NCBI GenBank assembly: GCA_016790075.1
Contig: JAEUPP010000068.1
Coordinates: 62,001 to 126,000 of the forward strand
Direction: 5' to 3'
DNA: 64,000 nucleotides
Origin: Rhodanobacteraceae bacterium
GTDB taxonomy: Bacteria; Pseudomonadota; Gammaproteobacteria; Xanthomonadales; Rhodanobacteraceae
The notes under the pieces are model-generated. The model saw only the letters and a program-made list of their open reading frames with translations, had not been told where the DNA came from and searched no databases. Positions 9,024-18,299 of the stretch are shown here, piece after piece. A program made the position numbers and the translations under genes. Numbering within the stretch: the first letter of the stretch is position 1; every line of letters starts with the position of its first letter.

Positions 9024-10003
9024 GTGTTACTCCCCCCGTCTTTTGCCGCCTCGTGTTTTTCGTAGGCGCGCACGATTTTCTGCACCAACGGATGGCGTAC
9101 CACGTCGTGTGCCGTGAAAAATGTAAAGCTGATGCCGGACACCTCGCGCAGCACATCGATTGCATCGCGCAGGCCCGAACGTACTTGCCGTGGCAGGTCG
9201 ATCTGGGTCACGTCGCCGGTGACGACAGCAGCGGAGCCGTAGCCGATGCGCGTGAGGAACATCTTCATCTGCTCAACCGTCGTGTTCTGCGCTTCGTCGA
9301 GGATAACGAATGAGTCGTTGAGCGTGCGGCCGCGCATGTAGGCGAGCGGGGCGATCTCGATGACATTGCGCTCGATGAGCTTGGCCACTTTTTCGAAGCC
9401 GAGCATTTCGTAGAGCGCGTCGTAAAGCGGGCGCAGATAGGGGTCAACCTTCTGGGTGAGGTCGCCGGGCAGAAAACCCAGCTTTTCGCCGGCCTCGACC
9501 GCGGGTCGCACGAGGATGATGCGCTGCACCCGGTTGGCTTCGAGCGCATCCACCGCGCTGGCCACAGCGAGATAGGTCTTGCCGGTGCCGGCCGGGCCTA
9601 TGCCGAAGTTGATGTCATGTGTCGCGATCGCGTGCAGGTAGCGCGTCTGGTTGGGACCGCGGCCCTTGATCGAGCCGCGTTTGACCCGGATCACGACGTC
9701 CTGCGCACTGGTGGCCGCAGCAAGGTCGAGCGCGGCGACATGGGATTCCTGCAGATGCAGGTTGATCCCGCGCGCGTCGAGTACCTCGTCCTCGGTTGCT
9801 GCATAGAGTGCGCGCAGTACTTTTTCGGCAGCGTCAACGTGGCCCTGGTCGCCATCGATACGGAACACGTTGCCGCGATTGGCCACACTGACGCCAAGAC
9901 GCAGCTCTATCTGGCGCAGATGTTCGTCGAACGGACCGGCCAGGTTCGCCAGGCGTTCGAGGTCTTCGGGTTCCAGCGCGAATTCGCGGCGTGCATTGGG
10001 CAT
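9020..10003 (-). CDS. ybeZ: PhoH-like ATPase YbeZ
   Basis: The 327-residue protein has Walker A GPAGTGKTYLA and Walker B FVILDEAQNTT of the PhoH family, with the following TGDVTQIDLPR. The first 110 or so residues form the N-terminal nucleic-acid-binding-like region typical of YbeZ. YbeZ works with YbeY in RNA processing. Its stop overlaps the ATG of the inserted secreted-protein gene, not ybeY. miaB, which normally lies immediately upstream, is found about 19 kb away on the same strand (29163-30494). Confidence 0.94.
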   Translation of the reverse strand: MPNARREFALEPEDLERLANLAGPFDEHLRQIELRLGVSVANRGNVFRIDGDQGHVDAAEKVLRALYAATEDEVLDARGINLHLQESHVAALDLAAATSAQDVVIRVKRGSIKGRGPNQTRYLHAIATHDINFGIGPAGTGKTYLAVASAVDALEANRVQRIILVRPAVEAGEKLGFLPGDLTQKVDPYLRPLYDALYEMLGFEKVAKLIERNVIEIAPLAYMRGRTLNDSFVILDEAQNTTVEQMKMFLTRIGYGSAAVVTGDVTQIDLPRQVRSGLRDAIDVLREVSGISFTFFTAHDVVRHPLVQKIVRAYEKHEAAKDGGSNT

Positions 10004-10360
10004 AGGGGGGGCAGGTTAACGCAGCGTGGTGGCGGCCTGCCAGCGTGAGCCGCGGGCAAGGCCGTGTGCACGAAGCCGGGGCGTCCGAAGCCGGCACCGC
10101 GTGAGCGGTGCGGGTGCTGTGGTTGGGGAGATGGCCGAGCGGCTGGCCGCTCTTTCCCACACCGCTGTTTCCCGCTGGCTCGGCCGCTGGTCCGTTCCGT
10201 TGGGCGTTAGGTCAGCGCCATTCCAGCCTGGCCCCGCATTCATGCGCTTTCATCGGCAGATGTTCGGATTTCTTTCCGTTGGGCGTTATTCGCAGCATCC
10301 GGCTGATAACGCAGACGTCGGTCGCGTCAACTCCGTTTACGTCAACTAATGGGTGGGACC
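10004..10360. other. Intergenic region between ybeZ and the first beta-helix gene
   Basis: No convincing gene lies here. The stretch contains a partial tRNA-like start (GGAGATGGCCGAGCGGC near 10129), which does not fold on into a tRNA, and a 15-base direct repeat TTCCGTTGGGCGTTA at 10195-10209 and 10274-10288. The promoters for ybeZ (leftward) and the beta-helix gene (rightward) must lie in it, but no hexamers stand out. Confidence 0.5.
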
Positions 10361-12610
10361 ATGTACTCGATGCAATCCGCGCACTTATGCAGCAAGAGGC
10401 CTTACTCCGGCGTACGGCGCCTGGGGGCGCTGTGGCTGGTGGGCGCGATGCTGGGTGTGCTGAGCGTGCAAGCTGGCGCTGAAATCTACAACGTAAACGT
10501 GTCCAACGATGCCGTGCAGGATCCGGCCACCACCAACAAGTGCGCCACCCTGGGCGATACCACGAAATGCTCACTGCGCGCCGCGATCATGTTCGGCAAT
10601 ACGCGCGCCGGCTCGCACACCATCAACTTCGTTGGCGTTACCTCGATCACGGTGATCAATGGCGGGCTGCCGCAGTTGCGCGCGCCGTTCACCATCAATG
10701 GCAACCGCGTGACGATCAACGGCAATGGTCGTGGTTGCCTGGATCTCACCGACTCCGGCACCGCCGCGCTGGGTCATGCCGACGGCGCGACTGGCTCGAA
10801 GATCTTCAATCTGACGATCGGCAACTGCAATGGCAATGGCATCAGCGCCAACGGCCACAACTATACGTTCAGTGGCAACTACATCGGCGTGAACGGTACC
10901 GGGGCGGTCGCGATGCCCAATTCGGGCGATGGAATCTCGGTCTCGTCGTCGCGGGTCTACCCGGATACCAGCACCGGGTTCCTGTCCAATCTGTACGCGC
11001 AATTTCCGGTGCAGCCGGTGGACGCGTCAGCCATCAACGCCTTCCAGAGCCAGCTGGCCACGACCCTTGCCTCGCTGCAGCCCGTGCAGATTTCCGGCAA
11101 CGTCATTTCCGGCAATGGCGGCGACGGCATCGAGCTTTTCAGTCAGAACCTCGCCGGGGTATTCATCAGCGGCAACATGATCGGCACCGACCTGACCGGC
11201 AACATCGCAATTGCGAACGGCGGCAACGGCGTCAATCTGGTCGGTACCACCTTCGCCAACATGATTGGTCCGGGCAACGTCATCAGCGGCAACAATGGCA
11301 ATGGCATCAACGCCGTCGCCGGTTCCGTGTTCCTGCCGAACTTCATTATGGGCAACCGAATCGGCCTGAGTGCCACCAACCAAGCAGTGCATATCGGCAA
11401 CACCTTGAGTGGCATCTATGTTGACTCGAAGCCCGATACGTCGGCGACGAGCTTCAATCCGAGTTCCACCTCCCTCGTGATCGGCCCGGCCAATCTGATT
11501 TCCGACAACAAGGGTACGAACAACAACGCTTTCCCGGATGTGGGGGCCGACTATGGCGGCATCATGATCACGGGGGCGAGCAATGGCGTGAAGGTGCTCT
11601 ACAACACGATCGGACTGGCCGAGTTCCCCACCGGCACCGCGATCAACTCCGCCGCCTTCGGCAACAAAGGCGACGGCATTATCGTCACCACCACCGGTAA
11701 CTCCATTACCGGTAACATCGTGGCGGCAAACGCACGCCACGGAATCACCATCCGTGGCAGCAGTACCAACAGCACCAGTGTCCTGAAAAACTTTGTAGGC
11801 ATCAGCCCGAAATTCGCCAGCGTCACGACCCTGGGCAACGGCGTGGATGGCATCCATATCGAAACGGCCGCCTCGACCTCGGTGGGTGGCCCCAATTACG
11901 CTGATCGCAACGTGGTCGTCGCGAACAAGCGCAATGGCATCAAGCTTTACAACGGTGGCGGCGATACCAGCGGCTGGGCCAATCTGTTCCAGCGCAACCA
12001 CGTCTACGGCAATGCCAAATCGCTGCCCGGTGTGGATATCGATCTTGAGCACAACGCCAACGCCGCCGACGTAGACCACAGCGAATTCCCCGCCAATTAC
12101 GCAAATCGCGACCAGAACACGCCGCGGATCTGCACCGGCACCGATGTCAGCGGGCCGTGTGCCGGTCTCGCGGGGCCCGCCAACACCACACCGAACACCA
12201 CGTTGCGCTGGATACTGGCCAGCCATGGCCCGGCTACCTTTCGCATGGAGTTCTATTCGATCAATGCCGCCACGACTGCCGCGGCAACCTCGATGGTGTT
12301 CCTGGGTGAGCAGACGATAACCACCGACGCGACCGGCAAGCCTGCCAACAGCGCCTCGTGTGTGGCGGGTTGGTGCCTTGCCATCTTGCCGCCCGTATCC
12401 GCCGGGCGCCGTGTCGTGATGACCGCGACTGACGTCACGCCGTTGACCAATGTGCCTTCCGGCTCCGGCTGGCAGGGACAGCTGAAGTGTTTCCTTGGCA
12501 ATAACGGCATCATCCTGTCGGCCTGCACTGCCAACAACACGTCCGAATACTCGAACGTCGTTGCCATTACCGGCGGCGACGTCCTGTTTGCCAACGGCGT
12601 CGATCTGTAA
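10361..12610 (+). CDS. Secreted CSLREA-type right-handed beta-helix protein with tail motif
   Basis: This 749-residue protein begins with a long n-region and a signal peptide core (LWLVGAMLGVLSVQAGA) and then a CSLREA-like motif, DTTKCSLRAAIMFGN. The body is a parallel beta-helix with many Asn/Gly-rich turns such as ISGNVISGNGGDGIELF and NGNGISANGHNYTFSGNYIG. Proteins of this type are exported and mostly uncharacterised; some are pectate-lyase-like folds without known activity. The C-terminus is GGDVLFANGVDL, matching the tail shared by neighbours. I use the ATG at 10361 because GGTGGGACC precedes it at a good distance; the ATG at 10349 would add four residues. A strong terminator follows. 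Confidence 0.85.
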   Translation: MYSMQSAHLCSKRPYSGVRRLGALWLVGAMLGVLSVQAGAEIYNVNVSNDAVQDPATTNKCATLGDTTKCSLRAAIMFGNTRAGSHTINFVGVTSITVINGGLPQLRAPFTINGNRVTINGNGRGCLDLTDSGTAALGHADGATGSKIFNLTIGNCNGNGISANGHNYTFSGNYIGVNGTGAVAMPNSGDGISVSSSRVYPDTSTGFLSNLYAQFPVQPVDASAINAFQSQLATTLASLQPVQISGNVISGNGGDGIELFSQNLAGVFISGNMIGTDLTGNIAIANGGNGVNLVGTTFANMIGPGNVISGNNGNGINAVAGSVFLPNFIMGNRIGLSATNQAVHIGNTLSGIYVDSKPDTSATSFNPSSTSLVIGPANLISDNKGTNNNAFPDVGADYGGIMITGASNGVKVLYNTIGLAEFPTGTAINSAAFGNKGDGIIVTTTGNSITGNIVAANARHGITIRGSSTNSTSVLKNFVGISPKFASVTTLGNGVDGIHIETAASTSVGGPNYADRNVVVANKRNGIKLYNGGGDTSGWANLFQRNHVYGNAKSLPGVDIDLEHNANAADVDHSEFPANYANRDQNTPRICTGTDVSGPCAGLAGPANTTPNTTLRWILASHGPATFRMEFYSINAATTAAATSMVFLGEQTITTDATGKPANSASCVAGWCLAILPPVSAGRRVVMTATDVTPLTNVPSGSGWQGQLKCFLGNNGIILSACTANNTSEYSNVVAITGGDVLFANGVDL

Positions 12611-12635
12611 TCGCCATTCACTCTGGCTGGCCCAG

Positions 12636-12670
12636 CGAAGCTCGCGCCATGCGCGAGCTTCGTGCTTTTT
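12636..12670 (+). terminator. Rho-independent terminator after the beta-helix gene
   Basis: A perfect 12-base stem (CGAAGCTCGCGC paired with GCGCGAGCTTCG, loop CAT) is followed by TGCTTTTT. It lies 26 bases after the stop codon, the standard position for an intrinsic terminator. Confidence 0.9.
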
Positions 12671-12842
12671 CTGAAGAGGAATCGGGGAGGTGGGCACCTG
12701 TAGCGTTGAAGTGGGTCGCTTAACCTGACCATTGCCGGCTTCGATCCATGACCCGGTGACTCGCGGAATCACCAGTCCTTGGCGAGTAGAGGAACTTCCC
12801 ATCATATGTTCCGCCGGATTCGTCCCGGAGCTTCTGCGCGGA

Positions 12843-13799
12843 CTAGGAGCCTGCGCGGCAGAAGGAACAGAGGACCGATAGCCTGAGCCGACCGGTCATC
12901 CGCCACGATGATCTGACGCGCGGCATCTACCGCCGTCTGCACGTGGTAGCTGTGCTCAAAGCCACCGTTAGGCTGCTTCATGATCCGGCTCTGCGGATCG
13001 GTGAAGCGGGTCTGGTCCGAGTCCTCCGGTACGCCGGAGTCGCGCTTGAATCGCTTGCTCCGCCTCGGTGTGCCATCCGGATGCCGCGGCTTGCGCTCGT
13101 CGCCCTCATGCCGCCCACGCGCCGCATCGGCCTGGCGTTGCTGCGTCTCCAGGTGCGCCTTTGCCGCTTCAATCGCAGCCAGCCGCTGCTCGCGCCGAGC
13201 GATCTCGGCCGGCAAATCGTGCTCGGGTTCGTTCCAACAAGGCTGCGATCTGCTGCGTTAACTCGGCCTCGGCCTGTTCCATCCGCCCGTAGCTCATCGC
13301 CTTGTGGCGCGACGCGTTGGCTTTCACCCTGGTGTCGTCTACCGCGATCATGCCCAGCTTCACCAAACCGCACGCGCGCGCCAGCTTCACCACCTGCACG
13401 AACAACCCCGGCAGCTCCGCCCGATGCAGAGCGCGGAAGTCGCTCAGCGTCCGATGCGCCGGAAAGTTGCCGGCGGCCAGAGCCCGCAACGCTACGTCCT
13501 CGTGCAGCCGCTTGGCCAGCTTGCGCGAAGAGAACACCCCGGTCGCGTAGCCTCAGGGCAATACCTTCACCATCATCACGGGATGAAACGGTTGGTTGCG
13601 CGGCCCACCCTTGGCGTACCGCGCGTGAAACGCCGACAGGTCGAGCGACTCCACCGTATTAGCAATGAAGTAGGCCTGATGGCCCGCGGGAAGCCAGTCC
13701 GCCACCGACACTGGCAACAGGTGGGCTTGATCGGGGTAGACATGCAGCAACTGTCGCTCAATCGTTCTGTCAGATCGCTTCTGCTGCGCAGGCTCCTAG
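12843..13799 (-). mobile_element. Internally deleted IS1182-family insertion element
   Basis: The element is bounded by near-perfect inverted repeats: GGAGCCTGCGCGGCAGAA at the left (12846-12863) and its complement TTCTGCTGCGCAGGCTCC at the right (13779-13796), with one mismatch. CTAG abuts each repeat and may be a 4-base palindromic target duplication. Inside is a broken transposase on the minus strand. The length, about 0.96 kb, is well short of the roughly 1.6-1.7 kb usual for this family, because the C-terminal half of the transposase is gone while both ends remain. It could only move if a full copy elsewhere supplies transposase. Confidence 0.85.
12880..13750 (-). pseudogene. IS1182-family transposase, broken
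   Basis: The reading is recognisable in three pieces. The N-terminal piece (13750 to 13553) contains LLPVSVADWLPAGHQAYFI and FHARYAKGGPRNQPFHP, then an in-frame TGA where the family has a tyrosine before GYATGVFSSRKLA. The second piece (13537 to about 13190) contains LHEDVALRALAAGNFPAHR and KANASRHKAMSYGRM. A frameshift, apparently with loss of a short linker, then leads into the third piece (13215 to 12880) with PAEIARREQRLAAI and FTDPQSRIMK. After HVQTAVDAARQIIVADDRSAQ the sequence jumps straight into the terminal repeat. No ATG start is present. The gene cannot make an active transposase. Confidence 0.9.
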
Positions 13800-14017
13800 G
13801 TTCCTGAATCAATGCCTCCGCAATCGAGCCACACAAAACCGCCGCGCTGGCGGAGAACGTGTTGCGGCTTTGTGTGTGGCTGTACCAGGTCTGGCCGTAC
13901 CAGGTCAGCCACTGGCGGCGTGTCAGTTACGCCGTGGAACGACGTAGGTAGCACGGAGGCCCCGGCCGCGCCGTGTCGGCGCTACCGGATCCGGGCCACT
14001 ACTGCGAGAAAACTGCC

Positions 14018-15547
14018 ATGTCGAACCGAGCCTTCCTTTTTCCTTGCCGCCGCGCCGCGCCCTTCCTGTTGTGCTGCGGCTTTGCCTTGGCGCCGCCGCT
14101 CGGCGCCGCAGACTCGCCGCAGGACGGTAATTTCGACCGCAGCTTCAATACGGTGCCGAGCTGGAACGGCGCACCAGGATGGGCAACGATTCCATTCGAT
14201 CCCTCCGGTCGTACGCCGCGCGATACGGCCCTGGGCGTGAGGATGCTGCTGGACGGGACGATGATCATCGGCGGTCTGGCGGGGCGCGACCGGCTGGACG
14301 ACAACAACGGCTTGCTCGCCGCGGTGCGCCTGAACAGCGACGGCACGCCCAGCAGCTTCTGGGCCAGCCCGGAAGACCTGCGCGGCGGCACGCAGCCCGG
14401 CCGTATCACCTGGCCGTATATGTATGACTTCTTCACGATGACCCCGGCCGGCATGAACCCCGGCGGCAACGAAGGCGTGGGTTTCGCCGGCTCCGGCCGC
14501 GTCACGATCGGCACAAACATCAACAGAGCGAAATATTTCAGCGTTTCGCCCTCCGGCACCACGCTCAACGGCGGCCTGGGCACCTGCGAACTCTATGCAG
14601 GCGGCGCGCTGCGCAATTTCTTCGCGCTGGGCGCCAGCACGCGTTACTACGACTCGGCAGTGATTGCCGGCTATGTGCGGCGCTACGGCGATCAGGCCTA
14701 CCTTGAGGCCAACTGCGAGCTGACGCGCAACCAGGTCAGAACACGCACCGTGCCGGACACCTTGCCGAGTACACCGGCCGGCGTGATCGGTGCCGTCAGC
14801 ATCATGCCGCACTATGTGACCGCCGACGCTACAGTCTATTCGCGCCGCCTGTTCCGCAACTTCAACAGCGCCGCAGACAACGACGTCGAACTGTGCGAGC
14901 CCGGCTACAACTACACGGTCACGCCGCCGACGCCGTACACCAACTGCAGCGTATTCCAGCCAAACGTCGGCGGGCACCTCGACGATCTGCTGTTCAGCGT
15001 GGTGCCGACCTACGGCGGCTTCACCACCGGCCTGATCGAGTCGCAGGCGGAGTCCAGTCCTGGCGGCGGCGACGACCGCCGCGTACTGACCATTGCCCGG
15101 CCGCGCGTCTACGGCGTCAATGCCACCGGCGACGTTTACGAGCGCGATTCGCAGTTGCGTACCTATCAGCTCGGGGACGCCACCACCCCTGCGTCGTCAC
15201 TGTCGTTCCACTCGCCAATCGGTGTCTTTGACGGCCGCAACGGCACGACGCTCTGGGTGGTCATGGCCCTGCGTCCATTCCCAGGTGCCAACGAGTACCG
15301 CGAAATCGCCGTGGCGCGGTTCAAGTACTATGACTTGTCGCTTGACACGCGTTTCGGCAACGGCACCGGCTGGCGCCGCTATAGTCTCGGCGGCGCCGAA
15401 GTGATGCCCAATGCGGTCGTGCTCGACAACCAGGGGCGCCTCGTCATCGCCGGCACACGGCGCTACAACCCTGATACCGACGACTGGGACTTTTTCGTCA
15501 TGCGCATCAACGACGATGTGCTGTTCCAGGACAAATTCGGCGACTGA
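14018..15547 (+). CDS. Secreted protein resembling delta-60 repeat proteins, with tail motif
   Basis: This 509-residue exported protein has a signal peptide (APFLLCCGFALAPPLGAADS) followed by DGNFDRSFNTVPSWNG, a start typical of proteins with delta-60-type repeats (FDxSF...G). Later sections such as LDTRFGNGTGWRRYSLGG and VVLDNQGRLVIAGTRRYNP fit the same repeat type, which is predicted to form a beta-propeller. The function is unknown. It ends DDVLFQDKFGD, another of the shared tails. I place the start at ATG 14018, which gives the signal peptide; upstream in-frame residues do not belong. The gene at 24471-25961 has the same general architecture. Confidence 0.78.
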   Translation: MSNRAFLFPCRRAAPFLLCCGFALAPPLGAADSPQDGNFDRSFNTVPSWNGAPGWATIPFDPSGRTPRDTALGVRMLLDGTMIIGGLAGRDRLDDNNGLLAAVRLNSDGTPSSFWASPEDLRGGTQPGRITWPYMYDFFTMTPAGMNPGGNEGVGFAGSGRVTIGTNINRAKYFSVSPSGTTLNGGLGTCELYAGGALRNFFALGASTRYYDSAVIAGYVRRYGDQAYLEANCELTRNQVRTRTVPDTLPSTPAGVIGAVSIMPHYVTADATVYSRRLFRNFNSAADNDVELCEPGYNYTVTPPTPYTNCSVFQPNVGGHLDDLLFSVVPTYGGFTTGLIESQAESSPGGGDDRRVLTIARPRVYGVNATGDVYERDSQLRTYQLGDATTPASSLSFHSPIGVFDGRNGTTLWVVMALRPFPGANEYREIAVARFKYYDLSLDTRFGNGTGWRRYSLGGAEVMPNAVVLDNQGRLVIAGTRRYNPDTDDWDFFVMRINDDVLFQDKFGD

Positions 15548-15578
15548 ACGCATCGTCCTGGCAGCGAGACTCTGGCCC

Positions 15579-15639
15579 GGAAACGGAGCCAGGTTAACTT
15601 AGTGACTTTGTTCAGTAAGTTAACTTGACCCCGTTTTTC
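15579..15639. repeat. Palindromic repeat, copy 1
   Basis: The sequence is an imperfect palindrome: GGAAACGGAGCCAGGTTAAC on the left pairs with the complement of GTTAACTTGACCCCGTTTTTC on the right, with TTCAG in the loop. A second copy lies at 17839-17900 in the same orientation, so the two bracket the sulfatase gene. Elements of this look are often dispersed REP/MITE-type repeats, but I cannot assign a family. Confidence 0.8.
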
Positions 15640-15651
15640 ACTTGCCGCTTC

Positions 15652-17652
15652 TCAGGGGGCGTTGAAGTCGTGGCGCACGAATTGCTGAGTGGCAGGTCGT
15701 GCCGAACGCTGCGCCGGGCCGCCGTCGGCCGCATACCCGACACGGACCATGTCCGCTGCCAATGCTTTTTGCAGCCGGTCAAGCGCCGTTAGCAGTGCGC
15801 CCGGGGTCAGGCTCCAGCCTTCGGGGATCCGCCCTGGCTCTGGAACGGGTTGGCCATCGCGCCAGCTCACCAGGTTGATGTTTTCACCGGGATCCTCGCC
15901 CAAGCAATAAAGTTCCCACTGATCCGCCTCGAACTTCTGCGGTGGATCCGATGCTGCTTCGCTGCGACGCCCATCGATGTACCTGACCAGCTTCCACTGC
16001 GCCTCACAGTAGGCATACACGTGGTTCGGCTGGACGATGGGGCCTTCAGTTGTCTGCTGCTTGCCTTGGTCGATGGCGTTCTTGACGATCTGCAGATAGT
16101 TCACGAACGTGGCTGGCAGGCTGTTGCGATCCGTCGGCAAGGTGATCTCGTCCTGACTCACGAACAGCACACCTTCTGACTCGTGGCGTTCCGGTGCAGC
16201 GGGCTTGCCCGTGATTGCAAAACTGAGGTCGCGCCCTGGCAGGTCGTAGACCTCGTGACCAAGAATCAATGACTTGAGGATGGGCTGTTCATGCTCGTGA
16301 TAGCCCGCCAGACCTAGCAGCGTGGGTGCGAGGTCGATGTGGCTGGTGATGCTATCGATCTCCCTCATCTGGTCCCGCGACGGATTGACCAGCGGGCTGG
16401 AGACGACAAATGGCACGTGAATCGTCTCGCGATAGGCGTTGTGCCATTTCTCGATCTGACCGCCGTGCGCGCCGCCCATCTCGCCGTGGTCAGACGTAAA
16501 CACCACGATCGTCTGGTCGAGCAGGCCGTTTCGCTCGAGGTTGGCGAGGACCTTGTCGATCTCCAGATTCACGAGGTAATGAAAATAGACATATGCCTGC
16601 AGATGGGCGAGCAACCAGGCTTCGGCGCGCGGTGCGGACTTGTACGGCAGGGGCGCGACCGGCCACAGCTGCCGTGGCCACTGGGCCAGGAATCCCTGGC
16701 TGATCTTGTAGGAAGCTTCGAGCTGACAGGTGGGTTTCGTCGAGAGGTCGCTGTTCCAGTTCGGCGAGAGCACGCTGTTGTCTTGCGGAAAGTCGTCGGG
16801 ATTCAGCCACACCTGGTATGTCCCCCCGGCGGGTGGCTCGCTTCTGTCGCATCGCGTCGGGATGGTGGCCGGCGATCCTCGCAGGAGAGCGCCAATCCGC
16901 TCGAAGACGTCGGCCGCCTCGGGGGCGTCTTCCCGGGCCGGCAGGGACTGCACGCCGCCAAGCCATGGAAGCGGCCAGCCGGTGATGTCGTGAGGGTTTA
17001 CGAACGAGGCGACGGCGAACCAGGGCGTCTGTGCGGTCGTGGCATTGGTGCTGTTGTAGAGGTTGCGGACATTGGTACTGAATCCCAGTGCCTGGCGGTT
17101 GAAGAAGGTGTTGGACACATCGACAAAGCCGATATCGCGGAACACGCCCAGGTTGCCAGGCCCGCCGCCCTGACTGCTCGGCCAGGAACTGGACCAGTCG
17201 CTGAAACCCCATTCTTGCAGGCTGGGCCCTGGCGGCGTCGTGAAGTCGTGGCGGCCGAAGTAGTGGGTGGTATAGCCGGCTGCACGAAACCAGTCGCCGA
17301 TGGTCGGCACCTGATTGTCGGGCAGCCAGGGGAAGCCCGGGTCGTACTCCTGCTTGAACATGCCTGCGGTCTGTGTGACCAGATGCCGGCTCGGGTATTG
17401 GCCTGTGATCAGCGACGCGCGGCTAGGGACACAGGCCGCGGAGGCAATCTGGTGTCGCGCCAGGCGGACGCTGTGACGGCGTAGGCGCCGGAAGGCCGGA
17501 AAGAACGCAAGAAAGGGGTTGTCGTCCTTCAGCTGCGGATCAAAAGACAGTACCTGATTCAGCTGTTCCAGCCGTGGTCCTAGGTTGGGTTGGCTGGGTG
17601 GCATCCGCATCTGGTCCACTAGCACCAAGAGGATATTCGGCCGAGTTGTCAT
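15652..17652 (-). CDS. Sulfatase family hydrolase
   Basis: The 666-residue protein is an arylsulfatase-superfamily enzyme. The N-terminus TTRPNILLVLVDQMR has the first metal-binding Asp, and the active-site motif is ACVPSRASLITGQYPSR, with Cys74 to be converted to formylglycine. Further metal ligands are in FTSDHGEMGGAHGG. There is no signal peptide, so it probably acts in the cytoplasm. The substrate is unknown; its closest feel is to choline-sulfatase-like or phosphonate monoester hydrolase-like members. The start is supported by AGGAG six bases before the ATG. The only formylglycine-enzyme-like domain in this window (kinase at 37379) lacks the needed cysteines, so a maturase must be elsewhere. 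Confidence 0.9.
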   Translation of the reverse strand: MTTRPNILLVLVDQMRMPPSQPNLGPRLEQLNQVLSFDPQLKDDNPFLAFFPAFRRLRRHSVRLARHQIASAACVPSRASLITGQYPSRHLVTQTAGMFKQEYDPGFPWLPDNQVPTIGDWFRAAGYTTHYFGRHDFTTPPGPSLQEWGFSDWSSSWPSSQGGGPGNLGVFRDIGFVDVSNTFFNRQALGFSTNVRNLYNSTNATTAQTPWFAVASFVNPHDITGWPLPWLGGVQSLPAREDAPEAADVFERIGALLRGSPATIPTRCDRSEPPAGGTYQVWLNPDDFPQDNSVLSPNWNSDLSTKPTCQLEASYKISQGFLAQWPRQLWPVAPLPYKSAPRAEAWLLAHLQAYVYFHYLVNLEIDKVLANLERNGLLDQTIVVFTSDHGEMGGAHGGQIEKWHNAYRETIHVPFVVSSPLVNPSRDQMREIDSITSHIDLAPTLLGLAGYHEHEQPILKSLILGHEVYDLPGRDLSFAITGKPAAPERHESEGVLFVSQDEITLPTDRNSLPATFVNYLQIVKNAIDQGKQQTTEGPIVQPNHVYAYCEAQWKLVRYIDGRRSEAASDPPQKFEADQWELYCLGEDPGENINLVSWRDGQPVPEPGRIPEGWSLTPGALLTALDRLQKALAADMVRVGYAADGGPAQRSARPATQQFVRHDFNAP

Positions 17653-18299
17653 GGTGATCTCCTGTATCCCGATCGCGGGATCTTATCTGAGCGTAAGTCC
17701 GCTGTTGCTCGTTAGCTCCTCTACTGATGTCGTTGGTGCAATGACTCATCCGTGTGGCAACCGCTAAAGCCGCCCACTTCTGCTTGACGCCAAGCGCTTC
17801 GAGGTGGTCACGATGGCCGGCGCACCGGCCTTGGGTTTGGAAACGTAGCCAGGTTGACTTGATGATCTTGTTCAGTAAGTTAACCCGACCCCGTTGTTGC
17901 ATTGGATCCACTAATCCACGGCCCTGAATGTCACCCCAGCTTCAGCGTGGTGGCCCATTCCTCCCTGGGCGACAAGGATCAACGGAGTGCACACCAGTTC
18001 GCTGCCCAGCCACAGCCACAGCGCGCTGAACTCCTTGTTCCCGGACATTACGAATGTGCCAGTTTGTCCTGCCAGCCTCTCAAGCGGCAGGGCTTTGCTC
18101 AGAAAGCCGCCGGCGCCGTGGAAGCTCAGCAAACGGGACGTGAACTTGGTTGTCTGGAACGGCGGGTGTCTCAAGGGTGTCGCCTCAAGGGGGCTGGCAG
18201 CTGATTCGAGCAGCCCGGAGCGAAAAACGGTAGGCGGCACCGCAATGAGGCCGCCTACCGCCCGGGGCATTTCATGCAGCCGTCAGCTGGGATACAGCA
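17653..18299. other. Gene-free stretch upstream of the sulfatase
   Basis: I find no supported gene in these 650 bases. They contain the second palindromic repeat. A reverse-strand open frame of 119 codons (18270 to 17911) has no signal, domain or convincing start, and I do not call it. The composition is visibly less GC-rich than the core genes, in keeping with acquired DNA. Confidence 0.5.
17839..17900. repeat. Palindromic repeat, copy 2
   Basis: It matches copy 1 over its whole length with scattered differences, for example GTAGCCAGGTTGACTTGA against GGAGCCAGGTTAACTTAG, and the shared core TTGTTCAGTAAGTTAAC is identical. Same orientation as copy 1, 2260 bases away, on the other side of the sulfatase gene. 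Confidence 0.8.

Noticed and set aside
10129-10220. tRNA-like stretch GGAGATGGCCGAGCGGC
   Set aside because: The first 17 bases resemble a serine or leucine tRNA D-arm, but no anticodon stem, T-arm or matching acceptor follows.
11027-12805. 592-codon open frame antisense to the beta-helix gene
   Set aside because: It lies opposite a gene with a signal peptide, CSLREA motif and repeats; high-GC codon bias creates such mirror frames. No domains are seen in it.
16339-17484. 381-codon frame antisense to the sulfatase
   Set aside because: No recognisable motifs; the sulfatase on the other strand has all active-site motifs.
17911-18270. 119-codon reverse open frame
   Set aside because: No start signal, domain or repeat; surrounding sequence is gene-poor. 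I could not support it as a gene.
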